Positions 22,857-31,154 of a DNA stretch of 40,553 bases are shown piece by piece. A program made the translations under genes and the position numbers. The notes under the pieces are model-generated. The model saw only the letters and a list, made by a program, of their open reading frames with translations. It was not told where the DNA came from and made no database searches. The stretch is from assembly GCF_000336715.1 (NCBI RefSeq), contig NZ_AOMF01000166.1, positions 9,116 through 49,668 of the forward strand, written 5' to 3'. Every line of letters starts with the position of its first letter. Position 1 is the stretch's first letter. Source of the DNA: Halococcus thailandensis JCM 13552. Lineage in GTDB: Archaea > Halobacteriota > Halobacteria > Halobacteriales > Halococcaceae.

Positions 22857-23264
22857 CTAGTCGTTACAGCAGCCGCCGATGCGATCGCCGAAGTCGATGT
22901 CGAGATCGGCGGTGATCTCCTGGTTGAGCCGTTCGAGGCGCGCGTCGAGTTCGTCCTGTGCCTGCAGGAACTCGGCCATCTCGGGGACCTCGTGCAGTTC
23001 CTGCTGGGCGTTCTGGAGGGTTTCGAGGTCGTCCTGCGTGGCCTCGCCGGTCTGGCGAGCCTGGACGAACTGGTCGCGGAGGCGCTCGAACTCCTGGACC
23101 TTCTGCTGGGCTTCGGGATTGCGCTCGACGGCGGCTTTCGTCTCGACAAACCGCTCGTATTCGGGCATGTCGGCGATGGCCGCGCCGAGGTCGTTCGCGA
23201 CCGTCTCCGGCTGGCTGCCCGTCGTGGCGTCGATCTCCGGTTCGACTTCCGATTCGGTGCTCAT
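22857..23264 (-). CDS. YlbF/YmcA family protein
   Basis: A 135-residue, almost fully helical protein. The core MPEYERFVETKAAVERNPEAQQKVQEFERLRDQFVQA is the YlbF/YmcA (Com_YlbF) pattern. In Bacillus the homologues form the RicAFT complex, which affects RNase Y and binds Fe-S clusters through cysteines. Here the extreme C-terminus reads GDRIGGCCND with two adjacent Cys, which could serve a similar purpose, though this is inference. The start MSTESEVEP at 23264 is preferred over an upstream start at 23327 with non-acidic residues. It lies 38 bp downstream of the esterase gene on the same strand. Confidence 0.8.
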   Translation of the reverse strand: MSTESEVEPEIDATTGSQPETVANDLGAAIADMPEYERFVETKAAVERNPEAQQKVQEFERLRDQFVQARQTGEATQDDLETLQNAQQELHEVPEMAEFLQAQDELDARLERLNQEITADLDIDFGDRIGGCCND

Positions 23265-23302
23265 CGCATGGGGTTGGGTCGTGAGCGTCTTCAACGTGGC
23301 GG

Positions 23303-23962
23303 TCAGGCGAGTCGGTTCTCCACCCACGCCACCAGATCGGCGAGTTCGTCCGGACCGATGCCGTGGGCGCTCTCGTAGCGGTGGAACTCGACGTTACAAT
23401 CCCATTCACGAAGGCGCTTCGCGGCCCGTTCGGCGCGTTCGGCGGGGATCATCCGATCGGCGGTGCCCGAGCCGACGAACACCGGCGTGTCAGCGATCCC
23501 CTCCGGCTCGCTATCCGCATGTGGTGCGGCCAGGTAGCCGTGTGAGCAGACGACCCACGCGAACCGCTCGGGCCCCTCACAGAGCAGCGAGAGGCTCGTG
23601 ATGGCCCCCTGGCTGAATCCAAAAAGACCGATGCGATCGCTATCGAGATCGTAGCACTCGATCGCGGCAGCGATGCTCTCGTCGACGAGATCGAGACACC
23701 GATCGAAATCCTCGGGTTCGGGCTGGCTGCGCGCGATGTCGCCATCGGGGAGCTCCATCTCGAACCACGTGTAGCCCTGCATGAGCCGATCGGGCGCGCG
23801 CAGGCTGACGACGTGGAGTCCGTCGGGGAGCCGTTTGGCGACCGGGAGGAGGTCCTGTTCGTCCGCGCCGCGGCCGTGGAGGACGAACACCGCCGGTGCG
23901 GGGCCGTCGGCCGGACGATCGGGTTCGACGTGGACGTGTTCGAGCGGGAGATCGGCGGGCAT
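23303..23962 (-). CDS. Alpha/beta-hydrolase, carboxylesterase/phospholipase type
   Basis: A 219-residue protein with the compact layout of the phospholipase/carboxylesterase family. VFVLHGRGADEQDLLPVAKRLP holds the oxyanion loop, GLFGFSQGAI the nucleophile Ser, GTADRMIP the acid, and ESAHGIGPDEL the His. It should hydrolyse short esters in the cytoplasm; the substrate is unknown. The start MPADLPLEHV at 23962 is preferred to 23992. It is followed on the same strand by the YlbF-like gene and is divergent from dph2. Confidence 0.85.
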   Translation of the reverse strand: MPADLPLEHVHVEPDRPADGPAPAVFVLHGRGADEQDLLPVAKRLPDGLHVVSLRAPDRLMQGYTWFEMELPDGDIARSQPEPEDFDRCLDLVDESIAAAIECYDLDSDRIGLFGFSQGAITSLSLLCEGPERFAWVVCSHGYLAAPHADSEPEGIADTPVFVGSGTADRMIPAERAERAAKRLREWDCNVEFHRYESAHGIGPDELADLVAWVENRLA

Positions 23963-24060
23963 GGGGCGGCGTAGACGTGCGGCGGGTTTCAACCTCCCGG
24001 GCGGTGGTGAATCGAAGACGTCGACGGCGCACCGCCCGACCGCTCGCTCGGCGAAACGCC

Positions 24061-24079
24061 GGGACTAAACGGCAGGAGG
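24061..24079 (+). promoter_or_regulatory. TATA-like element and SD-like motif before dph2
   Basis: GACTAAACGG at 24063-24072 lies about 28 bp before the dph2 ATG, and GCAGGAGGCG at 24072-24081 contains an SD-like AGGAGG that ends 15 bases before it. If the TATA-like element is used the transcript would be leaderless and the SD-like motif irrelevant. Confidence 0.4.
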
Positions 24080-24093
24080 CGATAAACCGGCCA

Positions 24094-25143
24094 ATGAGCC
24101 ACACGTCGGAGTCGAAATCGGGCGACCTCACCAAGACGGGGATGGCGCTCAAACACGACCGGGAGTGGGACTACGAGCTCGACAGGATCGTCGAGGCGGT
24201 CGACGAGCGCGACGCGAAGAAGGTCGGATTGCAGTTCCCCGAGGGACTGAAACGCCGCGGCCCAGCAGTGACGGACGACCTGCGCGAGCGCCTGCCCGAC
24301 GACGTGCGGGTACTCCTGTCAGGCCAGCCCTGCTATGGAGCCTGTGACCTCGACACCTACATGATGCGCCGAACTGATGTGTTCGTCCACTTCGGCCACT
24401 CGCCGATGAAGGAGTCGGACAAGATCATCTACGTGCCGCTCTTCTCGAACGTCGACGTCGAGCCGATCCTGAAGGACTCCCTGGACGAACTCGCCGATCC
24501 CGACGAAAACCCAGACGTGGGTCTCGTGACGACCGCCCAGCATATGAACAAGTTCGAGGAGATGCGCGCGTGGCTCGAAGAGCGGGATTTCGACGTGCAC
24601 ACCCGCCGCGGTGACGAGCGACTCACTCACGAAGGACAGGTCTTGGGCTGTAACTACGCCTCGGCGGACATCGACGCCGACCAGGTTCTCTACGTCGGCG
24701 GCGGGAAGTTCCACCCGCTCGGGCTGGCGATGGAACACCCCGACAAGCGGGTCGTGATCGCCGATCCCGTCAACAACGCCGTCTCGATCGCCGACACCGA
24801 GAAGTTCCTCAAACAGCGCTACGGTGCCGTCCACCGCGCGATGGACGCCGAGAAGTGGGGCGTCATCTTCTGTACGAAGATCGGTCAGGGTCGCTACGAC
24901 CAGGCCGAAGAGATCGTCGAGGCGAACGACAACGCCTACCTCATCACGATGGACGAGGTGACGCCCGATCGGCTCCGGAACTTCGACATGGACGCGTTCG
25001 TCAACACCGGCTGTCCACGCATCACGACCGACGACGGCCCGCGATTCCACAAGCCGATGCTCACACCAGGCGAGTACGAGATCGCCGTCGGCAACGAGCC
25101 GCTCGACTCGCTCTCGTTCGACACGTTCCACGGCACCTGGTAG
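24094..25143 (+). CDS. dph2: Diphthamide synthesis radical enzyme Dph2
   Basis: A 349-residue archaeal Dph2. It makes an aminocarboxypropyl radical from SAM and attaches it to a histidine of elongation factor 2, the first step of diphthamide. The three cluster cysteines are in GQPCYGACDLDTY (Cys80 with Cys84 nearby), LGCNYAS (Cys186) and NTGCPRITTDDG (Cys307), the non-classical CX(n)CX(n)C arrangement. KVGLQFPEGL and YVGGGKFHPLG are also typical. ATG 24094 gives MSHTSESKSG; the frame is open upstream but antisense to the esterase start. Archaeal Dph2 acts as a homodimer. Confidence 0.93.
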   Translation: MSHTSESKSGDLTKTGMALKHDREWDYELDRIVEAVDERDAKKVGLQFPEGLKRRGPAVTDDLRERLPDDVRVLLSGQPCYGACDLDTYMMRRTDVFVHFGHSPMKESDKIIYVPLFSNVDVEPILKDSLDELADPDENPDVGLVTTAQHMNKFEEMRAWLEERDFDVHTRRGDERLTHEGQVLGCNYASADIDADQVLYVGGGKFHPLGLAMEHPDKRVVIADPVNNAVSIADTEKFLKQRYGAVHRAMDAEKWGVIFCTKIGQGRYDQAEEIVEANDNAYLITMDEVTPDRLRNFDMDAFVNTGCPRITTDDGPRFHKPMLTPGEYEIAVGNEPLDSLSFDTFHGTW

Positions 25144-25212
25144 GGATGGAGTACTGACGACGGAAACGGACCGAGTCGGAACGCATAACCTGCTCATCCG
25201 GGATGTACGGTC

Positions 25213-25767
25213 ATGCCCGGCGCACGCATCGAGCACGGCGAGCGCGTCACGCTCCGCACCGTCGAAGAAGAGGATATCCCGTTCACGCAGCGCGCATCCG
25301 CCAACCCCGAAATTCGCTATCCGCTCGGTTCCCCACTCAGAAATCGAGAACAGGTCGAGGAGTGGGATACCGAAGCGACCGATCGCTTTCTCGTCTGTCT
25401 CGATGACGATGCCGGGCCCGGCCAACCCGACGAGAGCGCAGTGCGACGAATCGGCGTCGTCTCGGTCGAGGACGCCGACTGGAAGCGCCCCGAGCTCGGC
25501 TACTGGCTCGTGCCGGAGGTCCACGGCGAGGGCTACGGCACCGAGGCGGTCGCGCTCGTCGTCGAGTACGTCTTTCGGAGCTACGAGACGCCCGCCATCG
25601 GCGCGGGTGCGTTCGACTTCAACGATGCTTCTCAGGGACTGCTCGAATCGCTCGGCTTCAGCGAGGAAGGCCGCAGCCGCAAATACATGTTCATCGACGG
25701 TGAGCACCGCGATATGCTCCAGTACGGACTGCTGCGCGAGGAATGGCTCGAACAGCGCGATTCGTGA
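25213..25767 (+). CDS. GNAT-family acetyltransferase (RimJ/RimL-like)
   Basis: A 184-residue GNAT. The start RIEHGERVTLRTVEEEDIPFTQRASANPEIRYPLG is typical of RimJ/RimL-type enzymes. Strand-loop ELGYWLVPEVHGEGYGTEAVALVVEYVF carries the acetyl-CoA loop (H-G-E-G-Y-G), and NDASQGLLESLGFSEEGRSRKYMFIDGEHRDMLQYGLLREEW completes the fold. It may acetylate a protein N-terminus or a small metabolite; unknown. A TATA-like CATAACC lies about 30 bp upstream. It is convergent with the aldo/keto reductase gene across a repeat-containing gap. Confidence 0.85.
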   Translation: MPGARIEHGERVTLRTVEEEDIPFTQRASANPEIRYPLGSPLRNREQVEEWDTEATDRFLVCLDDDAGPGQPDESAVRRIGVVSVEDADWKRPELGYWLVPEVHGEGYGTEAVALVVEYVFRSYETPAIGAGAFDFNDASQGLLESLGFSEEGRSRKYMFIDGEHRDMLQYGLLREEWLEQRDS

Positions 25768-25859
25768 ACTCTACACTCACATGTCGAGATTTCTCAATAT
25801 ATCTTGTTATGTTCTATCCGATCGAGTAACTACTTCACGGCGAATTCTGACGAAAATGA

Positions 25860-25972
25860 GAACCGCAAGCCACACCCTCCCCAGCCGATTCGCCCACTCG
25901 CTTCGCTCGTTCACTCATCCCTCGCGCGTTCTCCGGCCTTCGGCCGGATTCATCGCGCGCCACCGCCACCAG
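25860..25972. repeat. Second haloarchaeal intergenic repeat in a convergent gap
   Basis: The 251-bp gap 25768-26018 has no credible gene. Its first part (25768-25858) is AT-richer and featureless. The core at 25866-25970 reads CCACACCCTCCCCAGCCGATT, then CTCGCTTCGCTCGTTCACTCA, then a hairpin TCCGGCC-TTC-GGCCGGA (25932-25948) and CGCGCGCCACCGCC. I recall this block from many haloarchaeal genomes. The CTCGCT-CGCTCG-TCACTCA string resembles the minus strand of 8401-8440, so both elements belong to related families. Confidence 0.6.
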
Positions 25973-26018
25973 AAATGTCTGATTCGTAAAATCGGGCGCG
26001 ATCAGCTCGTTTTCCGGT

Positions 26019-26855
26019 TCAGTTCTCTATCGTCTCGATCTCCTCGTCGGTGAGTTCGATATCGCTGGCGGCGATGTTCTCCTCGACGTGCTCGACGCTC
26101 GATGTGCCCGGGATCGGGAGCATCACGGGCGAGTGCTGGAGCAGCCAGGCGAGCCCGACCTGATACTCGGTTGCGTCGTGGTTGTCCGCTACCTCGCCAA
26201 GCCCGTCGAGGTCGCCCGAGCCGAGCGGGGCCCACGGGATGAAGCCGATATCGTGCTCCTCGCAGTAGTCGAGGACCTCCTCGTGCTCGCGATCACCGAT
26301 GTTGTACTGGTTCTGGACGGTGGCGATCTCGACCACGTCGCGGGCCGTTTCGAGCTGCTCGACCGAGACGTTCGAGACACCGACGTGGTTGACCTTCCCC
26401 TCCTCTTTGAGATCGGCGAAGGTCCCGACCGCTTCAGCGTAGTCCACATCGGGATCGGGACGGTGGTACTGATAGAGGTCGATCGTCTCCGTCTTGAGTC
26501 GATCGAGACTTCCCAGGATCGAGTTGCGGATGTAGCCCGGTTGGCCACATTTCGGCCACGAGCCGTCGCGGTCGTCGCGCCAGAGCCCGCCTTTGGTCGC
26601 GACGAACACGTCCTCGTAAGGCGCGAGCGCCTCGCCGATCAGCCGTTCGGAGACCGCCGGCCCATATGAATCGGCGGTGTCGATGAAATCCACGCCGAGT
26701 TCGGTCGCTCGATGGAGGACCTCTTTCGCTTCCTCCTCGTCGTCCGGCGGGCCGATGATCTCCTCGCCGGTGAGTCGCATCGCACCGTAGCCCAGTCGGT
26801 GAACGGTGTCCTCGCCGCCGATGTCGAACGTATCGCTTCGGTTTTCGGTTGCCAT
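26019..26855 (-). CDS. Aldo/keto reductase
   Basis: A 278-residue AKR barrel enzyme using NAD(P)H. The tetrad is visible as DTADSYG (Asp, Tyr), ATKGG (Lys) and YQYHRPDP (His). The cofactor region is near GTSSVEHVEENI. A 'diketogulonate reductase/IolS-like' general role is plausible; the substrate is unknown. The start MATENRSDTF at 26855 is preferred over 26873, since the extra six residues lack support. It is transcribed toward the GNAT gene. Confidence 0.88.
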   Translation of the reverse strand: MATENRSDTFDIGGEDTVHRLGYGAMRLTGEEIIGPPDDEEEAKEVLHRATELGVDFIDTADSYGPAVSERLIGEALAPYEDVFVATKGGLWRDDRDGSWPKCGQPGYIRNSILGSLDRLKTETIDLYQYHRPDPDVDYAEAVGTFADLKEEGKVNHVGVSNVSVEQLETARDVVEIATVQNQYNIGDREHEEVLDYCEEHDIGFIPWAPLGSGDLDGLGEVADNHDATEYQVGLAWLLQHSPVMLPIPGTSSVEHVEENIAASDIELTDEEIETIEN

Positions 26856-26966
26856 CGAGTGGAGAACGGCCACCAGACGGGTGCCTCTTTCGGCCCCGGC
26901 AGTCGATCGTGCGTTTCTCGGACTCGAAAGGGACGAGAAATCGGGACACGCCCTTGACGCGACGGT

Positions 26967-27683
26967 TCAGCCGAACGAGGCGAGCTTGTCGGCTTGCTGT
27001 CGGGCGAACCCGATGAGTTCAGTCAGTCGTGCAGCGCGGGACGGCAGGCTGGCCGTGCTTTCGTCGGCCTGCGCCGCGAGCGGCATATGGGTCATACGGA
27101 ACACGTGATCGGCCGCGACGACTTCCATGTCGGTCCGCGGCCCCGACCACCACGCGAACGCGGTCTCGCCGATCGCGGGATCCGCCGTTTCGATGTCGTC
27201 GCGTGAACGATATCGACGGGGGAGACTCCCGAGCGAACACGTTCCGCCGAGCGCGTCGAGCGTCTGACCCTCGCATGGCCAGAGCCGTGTCCGAAGGGTC
27301 CGCGTGTACGACTGCGTGCCACGATACAGCGCCGTTATCGTACCGTTGTCCCGAACCCGAGGCGCGGAGTCGCTGGCGTACCCCCAACTCGTACCGAGTG
27401 CCGGCGCGAGCAACAGCCTGTTCGCGGGCGGTTCCGGTGTCGGGACCTCTGTCGCCGTGGTCGTCGGCTGGGCCGTCGGGCTGGCGGTCGATTCGTCGAC
27501 GGTTCGGGTGGTCACCGATCCCGGCGCAGTGCGTTCGGTTCGTGATTCGTCGGACGCGTTTCCTGCTGGCTCCTGGGCCGTCGGACCCGCGGCCGGTTCC
27601 TCGGAGGCGCTTGACGAACAGCCCGCGACACCGACGATGCCAGCGATCGCGCCCAGCCCGCGAAGGTAGTCCCGTCTCCGCAT
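26967..27683 (-). CDS. Tat-exported lipoprotein of unknown function
   Basis: A 238-residue protein starting MRRRDYLRGLGAIAGIVGVAGCSSS. It has a twin-arginine motif (RRRDYLR) and a lipobox VAGC with Cys at about 21, so it should be exported folded and lipid-anchored. Residues 25-85 are a Ser/Thr/Pro/Glu-rich linker typical of haloarchaeal surface proteins. The folded part (about 88-238) has aromatic-rich strands (YRGTQSYTRTLRTRLWPCEGQTL, WWSGPRTDMEVV) and three cysteines, including the LWPCEG and GGTCSLG pair that may form a disulfide. I do not recognise the family. The ATG at 27683 is preferred to the GTG just upstream. Confidence 0.7.
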   Translation of the reverse strand: MRRRDYLRGLGAIAGIVGVAGCSSSASEEPAAGPTAQEPAGNASDESRTERTAPGSVTTRTVDESTASPTAQPTTTATEVPTPEPPANRLLLAPALGTSWGYASDSAPRVRDNGTITALYRGTQSYTRTLRTRLWPCEGQTLDALGGTCSLGSLPRRYRSRDDIETADPAIGETAFAWWSGPRTDMEVVAADHVFRMTHMPLAAQADESTASLPSRAARLTELIGFARQQADKLASFG

Positions 27684-27857
27684 CACAGGGTCCTATCTCG
27701 GGACGACGCGTGCCGACAGTCACCAGAAGTAGTTCCATCCATCGGCTGTACCGATCGTGCGAGGCCAGTGGTAGTGAGAGTGACGGTTCAATTCGAGTAC
27801 CGGTCGACGTCTAGCGCTATCTCGGTGCTGATGTGGGACTCGCGACGGTCGAGCCGC

Positions 27858-28955
27858 TCAGAACCCGCGCCGATACTGGATGGGTGGTTCGGCGGCCTCA
27901 GGCCGATCGAGCTCGCGGGCGGCGTGTAGCGAGAAGTACGGATCGCGGAGATGTTCGCGGCCGACGATGGCCATATCGGCTCGACCGTTGCGCACGAGCG
28001 CGTCGGCCTGCTCCGGCGAAGAGATGCCCCCGACCGCGCCGACGGCGATCTCCGACTCGCGCTCGCGGCTGATGCGGTCGGCGTAGGGGAGCTGGTAGCC
28101 CGGTCCCCGGTAGGGGATCTGCGGGTCGGGATCGTTGCCGCCGGCGCTCACGTCGATGAGGTCCGCGCCCGCTGCGGCGAGATCGTCGGCCAGTCGCACC
28201 GAGTCGTCGACCGTCCAGGATTCACGGTCGGGTAGCCAGTCGGTCGCCGAGATCCGCACGAAGACGGGCTTGTCGTCGGGCCAGACCTCCCGCACCGCGG
28301 CAGTCACCTCGCGGACCAGCCGGCTCCGCCCCTCGTAGTCGCCGCCGTAGTCGTCCGTCCGGTGGTTGGTGACCGGCGAGAGGAACTCGTGGAGGAGGTA
28401 GCCGTGAGCAGCGTGGATCTCAGCGACGTCGAAGCCAGCCTCGTCGGCACGCTCGGCGGCAGCTTTGAACGAGTCGATGACGTCCTCGATGTCGTCCTGC
28501 TCCATCTTCGCGGTCGCCGTTGCGCCGTTCTCGTAGGGCCATGGCTGGTCGCTCGGCGCGATCGTCTCCCAGCCACCCTCGTCGGGCTGGAGCGGCTCGC
28601 CGCCATCCCACGGCCGAGCTTTCGATGCCTTCCGCCCGGCGTGAGCGAGTTGGATCGCCGGCACCGAGCCCTGGGATTTGACGAACTCGGCGATCGGCGC
28701 GAGCGCCTCGGTGTGTGCGTCGCTCCAGATGCCGAGATCTTCCGGCGAGATGCGCCCACGGGCCTCGACGGCGGTCGCCTCGGTCATCACGACGCCGGCC
28801 CCGCCGGACGCCCGACTGCCGAGATGGACGAGATGCCAGTCGGTCGCCAACCCGTCGCGGTCGTCACAGGAATACTGACACATCGGCGAGACCATCACCC
28901 GGTTCGGGATCGTCGTCTCACGCAGTTCGAGCGGTGCAAAGAGATCTGCTGTCAT
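27858..28955 (-). CDS. Old Yellow Enzyme, NADH:flavin oxidoreductase (YqjM-like)
   Basis: A 365-residue FMN-dependent ene-reductase. The start LFAPLELRETTIPNRVMVSPMCQYSCDDRDGLATDWHLVHLGSRASGGAGVVMTEATAV is the YqjM/NamA pattern (read here in segments), with the active-site Cys in MCQYSC. IHAAHGYLLHEFLSPVTNHRTDDYGG supplies the His/His-type substrate site and Tyr-Gly-Gly loop. The C-terminal GGISSPEQADALVRNGRADMAIVGREHLRDP binds FMN phosphate. It reduces activated C=C bonds; the native substrate is unknown. It is a single gene, 174 bp from the lipoprotein gene on the same strand. Confidence 0.92.
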   Translation of the reverse strand: MTADLFAPLELRETTIPNRVMVSPMCQYSCDDRDGLATDWHLVHLGSRASGGAGVVMTEATAVEARGRISPEDLGIWSDAHTEALAPIAEFVKSQGSVPAIQLAHAGRKASKARPWDGGEPLQPDEGGWETIAPSDQPWPYENGATATAKMEQDDIEDVIDSFKAAAERADEAGFDVAEIHAAHGYLLHEFLSPVTNHRTDDYGGDYEGRSRLVREVTAAVREVWPDDKPVFVRISATDWLPDRESWTVDDSVRLADDLAAAGADLIDVSAGGNDPDPQIPYRGPGYQLPYADRISRERESEIAVGAVGGISSPEQADALVRNGRADMAIVGREHLRDPYFSLHAARELDRPEAAEPPIQYRRGF

Positions 28956-29081
28956 CGATCCTGCCTACTCGCTCGCCGGGAAAGACAGTGACGGAAACGG
29001 CCGCTCCGGCGTGAAAACGGACGAACACGAATCCGGCACGGACGGATGATCGGGCGGTGCGGTCGGTGCGGACGAGCCGAC

Positions 29082-29363
29082 TCAGCCGAGCGTAAGCAGT
29101 AGCGGGATCGCGAACGTGACGGCGAGTCCGACGACCGCCACGAGCGCGCCGATGCCGGCCTGTCGCCCCGTGAACTCGCTCATCGGCGACGTCTCGCGGG
29201 TAGCGACCGGTTCGACGCTTCCATGGGTTCCCGCACCCGCATCGTCGGGGTGGCTCTCGCGCTGCTCGCGATCGCCCTCAACCATCGTCTGGTCTTCGGT
29301 GTCGGTCGCCTGCTCCTGACCGGATTCCGACTCGCGTGGCTCGGTCGGCGCGTCATCGCTCAT
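29082..29363 (-). CDS. Small acidic single-pass membrane protein
   Basis: A 93-residue protein. Residues 1-65 are highly acidic and low-complexity (MSDDAPTEPRESESGQEQ and onward). A single C-terminal helix, IGALVAVVGLAVTFAIPLLLTLG, sits at 71-93, so it should be tail-anchored. Small proteins of this form are common in haloarchaea and have no known function. It has a clear TATA box 27 bp upstream. Confidence 0.7.
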   Translation of the reverse strand: MSDDAPTEPRESESGQEQATDTEDQTMVEGDREQRESHPDDAGAGTHGSVEPVATRETSPMSEFTGRQAGIGALVAVVGLAVTFAIPLLLTLG

Positions 29364-29383
29364 GGTCGCAAATTGATGAGGAG

Positions 29384-29393
29384 CGTATAAAAT
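29384..29393 (-). promoter_or_regulatory. TATA box of the small membrane protein gene
   Basis: On the minus strand ATTTTATACG is centred about 26-27 bp before the ATG at 29363. It is a strong match to a haloarchaeal TATA box and predicts a leaderless transcript. Confidence 0.65.
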
Positions 29394-29439
29394 GATTCGA
29401 ATGTGCCGAAGAGTAGCTCACGAAACCTCAGCGCATTCA

Positions 29440-30987
29440 TTACAGTCCGACAACTGTTTTGCGTCGGTAGAGATAGAGCGGCGCAGCAATGAACACCACG
29501 AAGAACATTCCGAGAAGATACAGCCACGTTTTCGGTTGCCACTCGGTAGTCACTGTACGTACATCTCGGATATCAAGATACGTGATGGGAAGCAGTAACA
29601 GAATGGAGAAGCCAGCAACATCAGCAACTCCCGCGAAAAGTCCGAGGATACTGATTGCAGAGAGCCCAATGACACCATAGTGCCAGTTTCCGGCTGATTG
29701 CGAGTTGGCGATTACATCGTCAACTCCCGTCTGATCGGCCGTTCTCGTTTGATCCCTCGTTTCGAAGGCAGATGACTCCTGATCAGTCGTCTGATTTGTG
29801 GCACCCACGATTCGGTCGGCAACGTGAAGGATCGTCGAATCGCCTTCGTCGGAGGAAATAGCCTCCAGTTCGTGATCCGGTGCAGGACTCGCATGTCCCA
29901 TAGCAGCCGTATCAGGAGAGTCTGTTCCGTGATCGCCTATCGGCGTAGACCCGAGTTCGGAATCGAATTCCGATTCGGCAGATGATTCAAGAGGAATATC
30001 AATATAATCCGCGACGAGATTGCGCGCATCAAGATCGTCAACCATGCTTACGATTCCGTCTCCATCAACGGTTTTGACGTTGAGATCGGTAGCACGTTTT
30101 TCAGCAGCGTTGGTGAACGATCCCGTGGTAACGACGATTACCGAATCAGTACCTGAGACTTGTTGTTTGAGACTCGCGTATTGTTGTATGTCCGGACCGC
30201 CAACACTCGTGTTTTCACCGTACCGTTTGGCCTGGATTATGTTCTTCTCTGGGTAGGGGTTCGATTTCGTAGCGGTCACATCGATTCCAGCGTCCACCGA
30301 TGCTTGCGAGACTTCCGTCTCCCATCCCATCTGCTCCCAGATATCGGCGACGAAGTACTCGAAATCGTAGTTATCCATCGACTGAAGCTCGGAAAGCAAC
30401 TCGGATTGTGAAAGATCAGCGATGGCTGGGTGCTGGTAATCGGTGCTACTGTCAGTAACGGGTTCCGGTGTGCTCCGACCCCTTTCAGTTGCCGATGGTT
30501 CTCTGTCCCGTCCGTGATTCCGTTCCGTATTGCCGCCGGGTCCATTGTTGAAGCCCGGAGTAGTTTTCGAGTCGTTTACCCCATTGATGCGAGAGTGTGA
30601 TTCGATTTGGAAATCGTCATCATAGACGCGCTGAACACCACCACTCAAGACTGCCTCGGCAAATTCGCCTGCACCGTTGATATCGAGATCCCATTCTTGA
30701 GTGAGTCCGTCCGTGCCTACGATAGTCAGTGTTCGACTCAGGATTCCTTCTTCGAAGTCGGCGTGTGAGATATTTGCTCGATCAATTTCGGAAAGAGGGC
30801 TTGTAGCATTTTTCTGGCTGAACGTGAGGAGACGCTGATCAGTCAGGATCAAACGGGTTTGTTGGCTTGCTCGGAAAGCGTCCGTCGCCGTAATACCACC
30901 CAAAAACCGCTCGTTTTCATGCAAGGCGGTAAGGATACTATATCGTGTTTCCTCGTCTATATCGTCAAGAGTGGCATATTTTGGCAT
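29440..30987 (-). CDS. Membrane-anchored Mrr-type restriction endonuclease with N-terminal PH-like domain
   Basis: A 515-residue protein in three parts. Residues 1-115 look like a bacterial PH domain (LILTDQRLLTFSQ...ISHADFEEGILSRTLTIVG). Residues 195-325 are an Mrr_cat nuclease with Glu210 in YDFEYFVADIWEQMGWETEV, Asp236 in DAGIDVTAT and Gln252-Ala-Lys254 in IIQAKRYGE, the PD-(D/E)xK set. Residues 436-505 hold three hydrophobic helices (YGVIGLSAISILGLFAGVADVAG, FSILLLLPITYL, LYLLGMFFVVFIAAPLYLY). The linkers are Ser/Asp-rich. Base composition is clearly lower in GC than neighbouring genes, suggesting transfer. A defensive nuclease is likely but unproven. The start could be 31017 instead. Confidence 0.82.
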   Translation of the reverse strand: MPKYATLDDIDEETRYSILTALHENERFLGGITATDAFRASQQTRLILTDQRLLTFSQKNATSPLSEIDRANISHADFEEGILSRTLTIVGTDGLTQEWDLDINGAGEFAEAVLSGGVQRVYDDDFQIESHSRINGVNDSKTTPGFNNGPGGNTERNHGRDREPSATERGRSTPEPVTDSSTDYQHPAIADLSQSELLSELQSMDNYDFEYFVADIWEQMGWETEVSQASVDAGIDVTATKSNPYPEKNIIQAKRYGENTSVGGPDIQQYASLKQQVSGTDSVIVVTTGSFTNAAEKRATDLNVKTVDGDGIVSMVDDLDARNLVADYIDIPLESSAESEFDSELGSTPIGDHGTDSPDTAAMGHASPAPDHELEAISSDEGDSTILHVADRIVGATNQTTDQESSAFETRDQTRTADQTGVDDVIANSQSAGNWHYGVIGLSAISILGLFAGVADVAGFSILLLLPITYLDIRDVRTVTTEWQPKTWLYLLGMFFVVFIAAPLYLYRRKTVVGL

Positions 30988-31120
30988 ATTATATCCGAGT
31001 GAGCCTGTCATAATCAATGCATGGATGGTCTTTCCATCAGTGGCGAATTCACGATTTGTGTTTGCTCATATGCGGTCTCCGCGGAAGCTGCCATACATCG
31101 TATGTAGCGCCAAAGCCTTC

Positions 31121-31130
31121 GAGTTAAGAA
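31121..31130 (+). promoter_or_regulatory. TATA-like element of hisF
   Basis: GAGTTAAGAA is centred about 28 bp before the hisF ATG at 31155, the expected distance for a leaderless transcript. Confidence 0.5.
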
Positions 31131-31154
31131 TGAGTGGCACGGTGTCAACAGTAT

